Shown: one piece after another, positions 26,690 to 34,923 of the stretch | Numbering within the stretch: the stretch's first letter is position 1 | Layout of the letters: every line of letters begins with the position of its first letter | NCBI RefSeq assembly: GCF_002208115.1 | Contig: NZ_CP020946.1 | Coordinates: 1,612,001-1,676,000 of the forward strand | Direction of reading: 5' to 3' | DNA length: 64,000 nt | Origin: Bdellovibrio bacteriovorus | Lineage (GTDB): Bacteria > Bdellovibrionota > Bdellovibrionia > Bdellovibrionales > Bdellovibrionaceae | Translations under genes and position numbers: made by a program | Notes under the pieces: model-generated | Told to the model about the DNA's origin: nothing | What the model saw: the letters and a program-made list of their open reading frames with translations, nothing else | The model's database searches: none

Positions 26690-27112
26690 TTACGGTACCA
26701 CCAAAGGCACATGCGCCTGATCCAGAGTCGCCTGGCTGTCTTTAAGCACGATGCGAATTTCCCAGTCACCGGGCATGATGAAGAACACGTTAAACACGCG
26801 GAATTTTCCGTCGCCCAAAGATTCAATTTTTACTGGAGAGGAGCCATGTCCCATGGAAGGCATCCACAGAATCACCGACAGATTCTCTGCCGGTATCGAA
26901 GCGTTGAAGCGAAGTTCGAATTCGGAAAAATCGGTGCTGGTGGGGGCTTGCTTCCAGAGCAGCTCAGCGCAGATGTTTTCTTTGTTGAACAGGATCGCAC
27001 AGTTTGACTGTGGATCGTTTTGCTCGTTGTTCACCGCGGTTGCTTCTGGCAAATAATCAGGACGGGCGCAGGCGCAAAGGGTCAGTGCCAAAAACACAAT
27101 CAGATATTTCAT
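26690..27112 (-). CDS. YtkA/FixH-like lipoprotein
   Basis: 140 residues. Lipobox LCAC, giving a lipidated Cys near residue 15, then a linker and a domain paralogous to the protein at 25380-25787: LSVILWMPSMGHGSSPVKIES and NVFFIMPGDWEIRIVL align well with it. The start overlaps the redoxin stop by four bases. The paired soluble and lipid-anchored copies, flanking a barrel, suggest a relay of a ligand, perhaps copper, between periplasm and outer membrane (inference). Confidence 0.8.
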   Translation of the reverse strand: MKYLIVFLALTLCACARPDYLPEATAVNNEQNDPQSNCAILFNKENICAELLWKQAPTSTDFSEFELRFNASIPAENLSVILWMPSMGHGSSPVKIESLGDGKFRVFNVFFIMPGDWEIRIVLKDSQATLDQAHVPLVVP

Positions 27113-27666
27113 GCTTCATCCGCTCGTTGGATGTAACACCCCAAAGCGCGTCCTTCCTTGTGGCGGGAGGGTTTTCCGGCCTGCAGGTCTTCCAGAACTT
27201 CTTTTAGGAACTGCTTTTTAGCAGAAGGACCCACGTGACTGTCGGTCACGCCGCCGTGATAAATCATTTCGCCGGAAGGATTAAGGACAAAGGCATGAGG
27301 AGTTTTCAAGGCACCCAGCTTGTTTGCCCACTGGCTGCGCGCATCTTGTATCACCGGGAACAGCAGATGGGCTTCGCGGAAATGCTTTTGTGTTTCTTCA
27401 GCGGTTTCGTCCGAGTTGGAATGTATGCCCACGAATTGGAAGTCTTTGTATTTTTGGGCCAGCTCCTTTAGTAAAGCTTCGTGGCTGGCAGAGCAAGGGC
27501 ACTTCGCGGATAGAAAGACGGCAATCGTGGCTTTGTGATTGGCGGTGGTAATGGTCTTGGGTTCACCATTCAGTACATCCGCTCCGGACAGGCTGGTGAT
27601 TTTATCAGCTCCCATACAGATTTGAGAGATCATCAAAATAAGGGTGAAAATCAGACCGTTTCGCAT
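27109..27666 (-). CDS. Redoxin-family (AhpC/TlpA-like) envelope protein
   Basis: 185 residues with a signal peptide or membrane anchor (about 1-19). The thioredoxin fold shows VFLSAKCPCSASH, with Cys56 and Cys58 in a CPC arrangement rather than CxxC, then KTPHAFVLNPSGEMIYHGGV with the cis-proline, and a C-terminal ALGCYIQR that supplies another cysteine. Such redoxins are often found with metal-handling proteins. First gene of a four-gene minus-strand operon with overlapping or abutting junctions. Confidence 0.83.
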   Translation of the reverse strand: MRNGLIFTLILMISQICMGADKITSLSGADVLNGEPKTITTANHKATIAVFLSAKCPCSASHEALLKELAQKYKDFQFVGIHSNSDETAEETQKHFREAHLLFPVIQDARSQWANKLGALKTPHAFVLNPSGEMIYHGGVTDSHVGPSAKKQFLKEVLEDLQAGKPSRHKEGRALGCYIQRADEA

Positions 27667-27783
27667 GGCGAATTTTTAGCACGGACAGGGATGGGGAGAA
27701 ATGCCACAAATGGTTGCGTTGTGCGTTGCGGCTTTGGGCAGAATCCCGCGTGCCTTTGAAATGGGATTCTGTAAACTTTCTAT

Positions 27784-29874
27784 ATGTTTACAAAGATCAA
27801 AGCCTTTAGAAACCGGTTCATTCAATACAAAAGAAGCAGCAAGGTTCACAGTGACCTGGATGTGCTTTTGGGTTCGGCCTCTGAACAGAAACAACTGGAA
27901 GATCAGCTCCAGTGGCTGGTTCGGCTGCTGCAGTGGGTTCGCTATGAAGGCGCTGTGGATGCGCACATAGAAAAGGAAACCGGCCGTCTGCCGGTGGCTC
28001 GTTTGCGTTACCTGTTGATGGTTTTGGAGCGCAATCCGCAGTGGAAAAAATCGGTCGCCGTGATTCTTAGAACCGTGGTTCACGAAGTCAGCGGTCTTGA
28101 ATTGTACACAGAAACCGGTCTGCCCAGAGAATTAGGCCTGTGGAGTGAGCTTTCAGATCGTCTGATGATGAAGATGCTGCCAACCCCGCCGCTGGATCAC
28201 GAACTGGGGTATTTGTTCTGGGCGCTGTTCCCGGAAAAAGAAGATCCATTGTGGGTGGCCTCTATTGATCCGGCGACGTTTGACCGCCTGGTTGAGTTGT
28301 TTAATTACGAAGTCGGTTCTGATGAAAAAGACTGGAACCGTTTCGGCATGGATCTGGAAGATGCTCTGGTTTATCTGGTGATTCAGGTGCGTGCGATCGG
28401 TCTGTCACCGGCCATCCGTTATCGCCTGGATAAACCGAACTTCCGCGATTCGGCGTTCTTTGCTCTGGTGCGCGGGCTTGAGGAGTTCATGAATGCCTAT
28501 CACGCCGGGGATCGCAACCTGGCATTGGAAAAGGCTTCGCGCTTTCGCATGATCGTGTGGGAATGCCGCCGTGAAATGGCGCAGGTCCACAAGCATCTGG
28601 ATGAATATGGTGTCAGTGTCAATCTGGTGTTCCAGATGGCGCGTCTGCGCACGTATTTGCAGCGTATTGACAGTCTTTTGGAAATCCTGCTGAACGAGCG
28701 CGTGGATTCAAAAAAAGTCACAAGCTTCCTTTCAAAACTTATTGAGGAAAATCAGGATCTGCGCAGTATCTCGTCGCTGTTTTCCCAGAACGTGTCTTTG
28801 CTGGCCCGCAAGGTGGTTGAACGAGCCGCCGAAACCGGCGAGCATTATATCACCCGCACCAAGGATGAATACCGACGCATGCTTCAGGCCGCGGGCGGTG
28901 GTGGGGCCCTGACGGCGATCACGGTCTATGTCAAGACTGGCATCCTGGCGCTGGGTCTTTCAAGCTTTATGGAAGGGGTCTTTGCCTCTTTCAACTATGC
29001 ACTCAGCTTTGTGGCAATTCATTTGGCTGGATTCACCCTGGGCACCAAGCAGCCGGCCATGACGGCTCCGGCGCTGGCGGCAAAAATGCAGGATGTGGAT
29101 ACGGAAAAAGGGATGAATGATCTGGTGACAGACATCACCCATCTGATTCGCTCGCAAGTGGCGGCGATTGCCGGGAACGTCATGTTCGTGGTTCCGTGTG
29201 TGATCCTGATTGATGCCTTGTTCTTTATGCTCTTTGGCGGGCATCTGATGTCCCACGAAAAAGCGGTGTACGCATTTAAGTCTGTGGATATTTTTGGCCC
29301 GGCGCTGATCTTTGCGGCGTTTACCGGGGTTTTGTTGTGGTTGTCCAGTTTGACATCGGGTTGGGCGGACAACTGGTTTGCGCTGAATTCTTTGCGTAAA
29401 ACCCTGGCGCGCAGCCCGACGCTGAAAGCAGTCTTTGGCAAGCGCGGAGCACGCAGCATTGCCGTGTTCTTTGAAAATAACATCTCGGGCCTGGTCGGGA
29501 ATATTTCCCTGGGTTTTTTGCTGGGGATGACTCCGGAAATTATGAAATTCATTGGTCTGCATCTGGATGTGCGCCACGTGACTCTGTCGTCGGGCACGCT
29601 GGGCGGGGCTTTGCCAGTGCTGGGTGTGGAGTTTATGAAGTCCTGGGAATTCTGGCGTGCGGTGATCGGGATCTTCTTTATCGGTGCCCTGAACGTGCTG
29701 GTCAGCTTCGGCCTGGCATTGTGGGTGGCGATCAAAGCTCGCGGCATCAAGCCGCCACAGCGTAAAGCCATTCGCAAAGCGGTGATGAAAAGATTCTTCT
29801 CCAGCCCTTTGAGTTTCTTCCTGCCTGTGGGGGCGACAGTTCCCAAGTCCTCCAGCGGAAACCACGGCCACTGA
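27784..29874 (+). CDS. SpecificRecomb family polytopic membrane protein
   Basis: 696 residues. The first 370 or so are soluble and largely helical (LEDQLQWLVRLLQWVRYEGAVD, FNYEVGSDEKDWNRFGMDLEDAL). The rest has about six to seven hydrophobic segments (SSFMEGVFASFNYALSFVAIHL, IAGNVMFVVPCVILIDALFFMLF, LIFAAFTGVLLWL). The family is named after gonococcal Gcr, called a site-specific recombinase, but I see no recombinase catalytic motif, so that name should not be taken at face value. The glycosyltransferase gene starts on its stop codon (TGATG), suggesting coupled translation. Confidence 0.82.
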   Translation: MFTKIKAFRNRFIQYKRSSKVHSDLDVLLGSASEQKQLEDQLQWLVRLLQWVRYEGAVDAHIEKETGRLPVARLRYLLMVLERNPQWKKSVAVILRTVVHEVSGLELYTETGLPRELGLWSELSDRLMMKMLPTPPLDHELGYLFWALFPEKEDPLWVASIDPATFDRLVELFNYEVGSDEKDWNRFGMDLEDALVYLVIQVRAIGLSPAIRYRLDKPNFRDSAFFALVRGLEEFMNAYHAGDRNLALEKASRFRMIVWECRREMAQVHKHLDEYGVSVNLVFQMARLRTYLQRIDSLLEILLNERVDSKKVTSFLSKLIEENQDLRSISSLFSQNVSLLARKVVERAAETGEHYITRTKDEYRRMLQAAGGGGALTAITVYVKTGILALGLSSFMEGVFASFNYALSFVAIHLAGFTLGTKQPAMTAPALAAKMQDVDTEKGMNDLVTDITHLIRSQVAAIAGNVMFVVPCVILIDALFFMLFGGHLMSHEKAVYAFKSVDIFGPALIFAAFTGVLLWLSSLTSGWADNWFALNSLRKTLARSPTLKAVFGKRGARSIAVFFENNISGLVGNISLGFLLGMTPEIMKFIGLHLDVRHVTLSSGTLGGALPVLGVEFMKSWEFWRAVIGIFFIGALNVLVSFGLALWVAIKARGIKPPQRKAIRKAVMKRFFSSPLSFFLPVGATVPKSSSGNHGH

Positions 29875-30599
29875 TGCAGAAAGTTTCGGTGGTCATTCCT
29901 GCATACAACGAAGAAGAGCGTCTGCCGGCAACCCTGCAGCGCCTGCGCGAGCTTTCTTCATCGGGATTGTTTCAGGCCGAAATCTGTGAGGTCGTGGTGG
30001 TTGATGACGGGTCCCGTGATCATACGCGGGAGGTTGTCGAAAAGCTTCGCAGCGAATGGCCGCCGCTTCGTCTTTGCAGTTTGCGTGAAAATAAAGGCAA
30101 AGGGGTCGCAGTTAAAAAAGGTCTGGTCGAATCCCACGGAGACTGGATCCTGGTGGCCGACGCGGATATGGCAACGCCCTGGGAGGAACTGAACAAGCTG
30201 CTGTCTTATTCCGACCGTGCGGATCTGATCATGGGGTCGCGCGCCCTGCCGGAAAGTCAGATTGAAGTTCGGCAGCACTGGGTTCGTCAGTCGATGGGAA
30301 AGATCTTTAATCGCATCATGCGCTTTTTTATCGGCCTTCCCTATAAAGACACGCAGTGCGGATTCAAGTTGGTGCGCAATGAAGAGGTGTTTCGCAGCAA
30401 AGTACTGCCGCTTCTTTCCGTTGAACGCTTCGCCTGGGATGTGGAGCTGATTTTATTCATGGAGAAATTTCGCCTGCGCGTGTGTGAAGTGCCGATTCGC
30501 TGGCAACATAAAGAGTCTTCGCGGGTGCGCCTTATCCACGACAGTGTTGAAATGCTTTTTGCTATTCGCCAGATGCGCCGACGTCTTAAAAAGGCCTGA
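29874..30599 (+). CDS. Family 2 glycosyltransferase (dolichyl-phosphate-glucose synthase type)
   Basis: 241 residues, GT-A fold: VSVVIPAYNEEERLPATLQ at the start, VVVDDGSRDHT, the DAD metal site in VADADMATPWEEL, MGSRALPESQ and KDTQCGFKLVRNEEVF. This matches polyprenyl- or dolichyl-phosphate beta-glucosyltransferase-like enzymes that load a lipid carrier with sugar on the cytoplasmic face. No membrane segment follows. Its start overlaps the stop of the SpecificRecomb membrane protein, so the two may act in one envelope process. Confidence 0.88.
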   Translation: MQKVSVVIPAYNEEERLPATLQRLRELSSSGLFQAEICEVVVVDDGSRDHTREVVEKLRSEWPPLRLCSLRENKGKGVAVKKGLVESHGDWILVADADMATPWEELNKLLSYSDRADLIMGSRALPESQIEVRQHWVRQSMGKIFNRIMRFFIGLPYKDTQCGFKLVRNEEVFRSKVLPLLSVERFAWDVELILFMEKFRLRVCEVPIRWQHKESSRVRLIHDSVEMLFAIRQMRRRLKKA

Positions 30600-30933
30600 T
30601 GCCGAGGTATTCCGGCTGCTCAAAGACTGCTCATGAACAAAAAAATGACGACGCGAACGGTCATTTACTTTGATTTAATATTGTGCAGCTAATTCCAAAT
30701 AAATGATGGTATCTATAAGAGAATCTAATAATAAAGGCCGCTCTGGTCCTAAAATCGAACTGGGGTGCCACTTTGGAACCCCCACCCTCATGACAGATTT
30801 TTTCACTTTTCTGGTGCCAAAAAAATATTTAGGTGGTTCCAAAAGAGTACTTGATAAATCTTTCAAGCTGAAATGAAGTGCCTCTCCATGAGGACTTCAA
30901 TTGTTGGAGTCCATGGATATGGGGGGAATTTTA
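30600..30933 (+). other. Leader and intergenic region upstream of the subtilase
   Basis: About 330 AT-rich bases with no credible gene. It holds a hairpin near 30763-30784 (GGGGT.CCA-ctt-TGG.ACCCC) and, just before the ribosome site, GGACT...AGTCC (about 30892-30913) that could fold in the 5' leader. GGTGCC/GGTTCC words recur. No promoter with good -35, spacing and -10 could be picked with confidence. Confidence 0.4.
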
Positions 30934-32556
30934 ATGAAATTCAACGTGTTTGCACTCATCGTGTCAGTGCTTTTCGCGACATCAGCTCAAGCAGAGCGCG
31001 TTCTAGTGATCATGAAAGACCAACAGTCTTTCAATAAAGCTCACATGGCTTATAAGATGAAGGGGTCTTATGCGTCTAAGGGCTTGGACTTGGGAGTTCA
31101 ATCTCAAGCTGTAGGTCAACTGGAAGACAGTCTTGCGAATTTGAATTCTTTGGTTGTTAATACTGACAACGACGCTCAAATCGAAAAATTGAAAGCAAAT
31201 CCAGCAGTAGCTTACGTTGAGAAAGAAGTTTTCCACGATGCTCCAGCTCCGGTAAAAGGCTTCCTGGGTCAATCCCGTCAATCTTCTCAAGCTAAATTGG
31301 GTCAAAAAACTCCATGGGGTATCCATGCAGTAAAAGCGACTCAGGCTTGGAACAAATCCGGTCGTGGTGCTGGTGCTCGCGTGCTTGTGTTGGACACTGG
31401 TATCGACGAAGCTCACCCATCTTTGGCTGCTAACTTCGAAAAAGGTAAAGACTTCACTGGTGACAGCAACGGTTCTGACTTCTCTGATAAAGTAGGTCAC
31501 GGTACTCACGTAGCTGGTACTATCGCTGGTGTTCTGGACAACACAGGTTTCACTGGTGTTGCTCCTAAAGCAAAAGTTCTTGCGGGCCGCGTGTGCTCTG
31601 AGCAAGGTTGCTCCAACGTAGCGATCGCTCAAGGTATCAACTGGGGTATCCAGGAAAAAGTTGACGTGATCTCCATGTCTTTGGGTGGCGCTTGGTCCAC
31701 TCCTGCTGAAAGAACTGCAGTTGCTGCCGCTGATAAAGCTGGTATCACTGTTGTAGCGGCTTCCGGTAACAACGGTTCCAACCGCGTTTCTTACCCAGCG
31801 GCTTTGTCCACTGTTATCGCAGTAGGCGCAGTTGACGTGAACCTGCAAAAAGCAGACTTCTCTCAATACGGTCCAGAATTGGCTGTAGTTGCTCCGGGTG
31901 TTGCAGTTGTATCCTCCGTACCACAAGGTACTGGTCGTGAGTCTGCAGTAGCTGTTTCCAACGGTCAGAAAACTGTAAAAGTTGCTTCTTCCACTTTCCA
32001 AGGTGCGAAAGAAATCCTGACTCCAGAAACAAACGTACTTGTTCACGCAAACCTGGGTAAACCAGAAGACTTCGCTAAAGTTGACGTTAAAGGCAAATAC
32101 GCTTTGATCTCCCGCGGTGAAATCACTTTCGGTGAAAAAGTTAAAAACGCGATCAAAGCGGGTGCAGCTGGTGTGGTTGTTTACAACAACGCTCCTGGCC
32201 TGATCCAAGGCGCTTTGACTGATGACGGTTCTGTTCTTCCAGTAGGCGTGTTCATGATCGAACAAACTGTTGGCCAAGAGCTGGTTCGCGTAATCAACTC
32301 TGGTAAAGTGGCAACTGCAACTTTGCACACTATGGCAACTGACTACGCTCCGTTCGACGGTACTTCCATGGCGACTCCTCACGTATCTGGTGTGGTTGCT
32401 TTGATGAAAGCTGCGAACAAAGCTTTGACTGGTGCTCAAGTAAAAGAAATCCTGAAGCGCACTGCGACTCCACTGACTCCAAACTCTGCTAACGAGTTGG
32501 GCGCTGGTATCGTGAACGCTGAAGCGGCTGTTCAAGCTGCGATCGACGCGAAGTAA
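30934..32556 (+). CDS. Secreted subtilisin-like serine protease (S8) with PA-domain insert
   Basis: 540 residues from the ATG at 30934 (GGGGGG upstream). Signal peptide about 1-21 (ending SAQA), an I9-type propeptide (about 22-115, RVLVIMKDQQSFNKAH), then the S8 catalytic triad Asp154 (VLVLDTGID), His189 (GHGTHVAG) and Ser478 (GTSMATPHVSG). The His-to-Ser distance is long because a PA domain (FGEKVKNAIKAGAAGVVVYNNAPG) is inserted near 350-450. Codon use is strongly biased toward a small set (GCT, GGT, GTA/GTT, AAA), unlike the neighbours, as in very highly expressed genes. Probably an exported hydrolase used on prey proteins (inference). Confidence 0.94.
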   Translation: MKFNVFALIVSVLFATSAQAERVLVIMKDQQSFNKAHMAYKMKGSYASKGLDLGVQSQAVGQLEDSLANLNSLVVNTDNDAQIEKLKANPAVAYVEKEVFHDAPAPVKGFLGQSRQSSQAKLGQKTPWGIHAVKATQAWNKSGRGAGARVLVLDTGIDEAHPSLAANFEKGKDFTGDSNGSDFSDKVGHGTHVAGTIAGVLDNTGFTGVAPKAKVLAGRVCSEQGCSNVAIAQGINWGIQEKVDVISMSLGGAWSTPAERTAVAAADKAGITVVAASGNNGSNRVSYPAALSTVIAVGAVDVNLQKADFSQYGPELAVVAPGVAVVSSVPQGTGRESAVAVSNGQKTVKVASSTFQGAKEILTPETNVLVHANLGKPEDFAKVDVKGKYALISRGEITFGEKVKNAIKAGAAGVVVYNNAPGLIQGALTDDGSVLPVGVFMIEQTVGQELVRVINSGKVATATLHTMATDYAPFDGTSMATPHVSGVVALMKAANKALTGAQVKEILKRTATPLTPNSANELGAGIVNAEAAVQAAIDAK

Positions 32557-32585
32557 TTTTCGCTTCAAATTCAGATCTTTTAAAG

Positions 32586-32613
32586 ACGGCTTTCCTTCGG
32601 GAAGGCCGTTTTT
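32586..32613 (+). terminator. Intrinsic terminator of the subtilase gene
   Basis: ACGGCTTTCC, TTCG tetraloop, GGAAGGCCGT, TTTT. A 10-bp stem (one G-T/mismatch) with a stable UUCG loop, 29 bases after the stop. Confidence 0.9.
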
Positions 32614-32703
32614 CTTTTTGTGCAGCGCTTCGGAAAAAGTTACCTGGTACTTTTTTGAAAAGGTAGCTGGTGCCTGCGGCTGAAGTGTGGGCATAATTTA
32701 TCT

Positions 32704-34923
32704 ATGCAGCATTTACCGGCGATGATTCACGACCTGGCCCTGATTCTTGGTACTGCGGGGCTTGTTACACTTCTATTTAAAAAACTCAATCAGCCCATAG
32801 TTCTTGGATATTTGGTCGCAGGTTTCCTGGTGGGGCCGAAAACTTCGATTTTCCCGACAGTGATCGGGGTGGCTAGCATCAACCTGTGGGCCGAGATCGG
32901 GGTTATCTTCCTTTTGTTCGCCCTGGGGTTGGAGTTCAGCTTTAAAAAGCTATTGCGTGTCGGGGGCTCGGCCAGCTTTACGGCATTGTTTGAAGTCTCA
33001 TTGATGATCCTGTTCGGTTTCACCACGGGCCGTCTGCTGGGGTGGAGCACCATGGACAGTTTGTTCCTGGGGGGCATCCTTTCCATTTCTTCCACATCCA
33101 TCATCATCCGCACGGTGGAAGAGCTGGGAATGAAGAACATGAAGTTCGTGGGGATGGTCTTTGGGGTTCTGGTGATTGAGGACCTTGTGGCCGTTCTTTT
33201 GATGGTTTTATTGACCACGGTGGCGTTGACCCGAGACTTTTCCGGATCTGAGATGCTGGGGGCGGTGCTGAAGCTGGCCTTCTTCCTGTCGATCTGGTTT
33301 GTGGCGGGGATTTTCCTTTTGCCAAGCTTCTTAAAGCGGGCGCAAAGACTGTTGTCCGAAGAAACCGTTTTGGTGGTGGCCGTGGGACTTTGCCTGATGA
33401 TGGTGGTCTTTGCCAGCAACGTCGGGTTTTCCTCCGCTTTGGGGGCTTTCATCACGGGCTCGATTTTGGCTGAAACCATCGAAGGCGAGCGCATTCACCA
33501 CTTGATTGCTCCGATCAAGAATCTGTTTTCGGCCGTGTTCTTTATCTCGGTCGGGATGCTGATCGACCCCCATGTTATTTCGATCTACTGGAAAGAAGTG
33601 CTGCTGCTTTCGGCGGTGGTCATTGTGGGAAAAACTTTAAGTGTCACTTTAGGGTCGGTGTTGTCAGGACAGACCTTCAAGTCTTCCTTGCAGTCGGGAA
33701 TGAGTCTTGCGCAGATTGGGGAGTTTTCCTTTATTATCGCGACCTTGGGTTTAAGTCTTAAGGTTATCAGTGAAAAGATTTATCCGATTGCGGTGGCAGT
33801 GTCAGTGCTGACGGCGTTCACGACTCCGTATATGGCACGGTCGGCGGAAAAGACCTATGCTTGGCTTGAAAAGTTCCTGCCGCCTCGGTTTATCCAGTCC
33901 ATCGACAGCTACAGTGTGATTTCATTTTCGATGTCCGGGAACCGCGAATGGCGTGAACAGGTTCGTGCCTATATCTTAAAGGTTCTCTTGAATGCCGTGG
34001 TGGTGGTGGCGGTGTTTTTGACCATGGCTCGTGTGTTCCTGCCTTTCCTTTTGGAACGTCAGATGGAAGAGGGCCCCGCCAAGTTTTTAACTTTAAGTGC
34101 CACTCTGGTGATGAGTGCCCCTTTCTTGTGGGCGCTGGCTTTCGGCCGCACCAAGCAGTTTGAAGCTCTTTTGGTCGAACAGGGGAAGGGCAGTCATAAC
34201 TATGTTTTCCTGGTTTCCCGGATCATGCTGGCGGTGGGACTGCTGGGTGCGATGGTGGGGCAGTTTGTGCCGGTCATGTGGGCGGTGGCGATCACTTTAT
34301 GGATGGTTGTGGTTGTGGGTTATGTGTTGTCCCAGAAACTGCAGGACATATATGGCTGGTTTGAAAGACGTTTCCTGACCAACTTGCACGACGATGTTCA
34401 GAAGGTGCACGCCCGCAAGAACAGCCGTTCCCTGGCTCCGTGGGATGCCCACATCACCGAATTTATGATTCCGCCGGAAGCTCCTTATGTGGGTGTGCCT
34501 TTGCATCAGCTTTCGATCCGGGAAAAGTACGGGGTCACAATTGCCCTGATCGAGCGCGGTCGTCGTCGTATTACCGCTCCGGGGCGGGTGGAATGTCTGA
34601 TGCCTCACGATCATGTGTTTGTCATCGGGACGGACGAACAGTTGATCCTGTTTAAGGACTTTATCCAATCCGAAGTCCCGGAAGTGGCCTTGACCGAGCC
34701 TGAAGCAGAGTACAGCCTTGAGCAGTACCTGTTGACGGAAGGTTCGCCGTTCTTGAATAAAAGCATTCGGGACTGCGGCTTGCGTGAAATTACTCACGGC
34801 CTAGTGGTGGGAATTGAGCGTGAGGGCGGGCGTATTTTAAACCCGGACTCCAGCGAAACGCTGAAGCGCGGGGATTTGTTGTGGATTGTGGGCGATCGCG
34901 AAAAGATCCTGCAACTGACTTAA
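32704..34923 (+). CDS. CPA2 family cation/proton antiporter (Kef type) with two RCK-C domains
   Basis: 739 residues. Twelve or so membrane segments (1-390) with the CPA2 pattern LGYLVAGFLVGP, FLLFALGLEFSFKKL and GVLVIEDLVAV. A second hydrophobic block of four segments (about 425-545) is unusual for Kef. The C terminus carries two TrkA-C/RCK-C domains (about 575-650 and 670-739; PYVGVPLHQLSIREKYGVTI and SPFLNKSIRDCGLREITHG) without an RCK-N NAD-binding domain. Likely a K+/H+ or Na+/H+ antiporter gated by a ligand bound to RCK-C. It overlaps the convergent aldehyde dehydrogenase gene by four bases. Confidence 0.88.
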   Translation: MQHLPAMIHDLALILGTAGLVTLLFKKLNQPIVLGYLVAGFLVGPKTSIFPTVIGVASINLWAEIGVIFLLFALGLEFSFKKLLRVGGSASFTALFEVSLMILFGFTTGRLLGWSTMDSLFLGGILSISSTSIIIRTVEELGMKNMKFVGMVFGVLVIEDLVAVLLMVLLTTVALTRDFSGSEMLGAVLKLAFFLSIWFVAGIFLLPSFLKRAQRLLSEETVLVVAVGLCLMMVVFASNVGFSSALGAFITGSILAETIEGERIHHLIAPIKNLFSAVFFISVGMLIDPHVISIYWKEVLLLSAVVIVGKTLSVTLGSVLSGQTFKSSLQSGMSLAQIGEFSFIIATLGLSLKVISEKIYPIAVAVSVLTAFTTPYMARSAEKTYAWLEKFLPPRFIQSIDSYSVISFSMSGNREWREQVRAYILKVLLNAVVVVAVFLTMARVFLPFLLERQMEEGPAKFLTLSATLVMSAPFLWALAFGRTKQFEALLVEQGKGSHNYVFLVSRIMLAVGLLGAMVGQFVPVMWAVAITLWMVVVVGYVLSQKLQDIYGWFERRFLTNLHDDVQKVHARKNSRSLAPWDAHITEFMIPPEAPYVGVPLHQLSIREKYGVTIALIERGRRRITAPGRVECLMPHDHVFVIGTDEQLILFKDFIQSEVPEVALTEPEAEYSLEQYLLTEGSPFLNKSIRDCGLREITHGLVVGIEREGGRILNPDSSETLKRGDLLWIVGDREKILQLT

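Noticed and set aside
30675..30866. A 63-codon minus-strand frame upstream of the subtilase
   Set aside because: No ribosome site, unremarkable composition, and the region looks like an AT-rich leader with hairpins.
31003..32694. A 563-codon open frame on the minus strand covering the whole subtilase gene
   Set aside because: It results from the strong codon bias of the subtilase; the translation is Ser/Thr/Arg/Val-rich nonsense without a ribosome site or recognisable domain.
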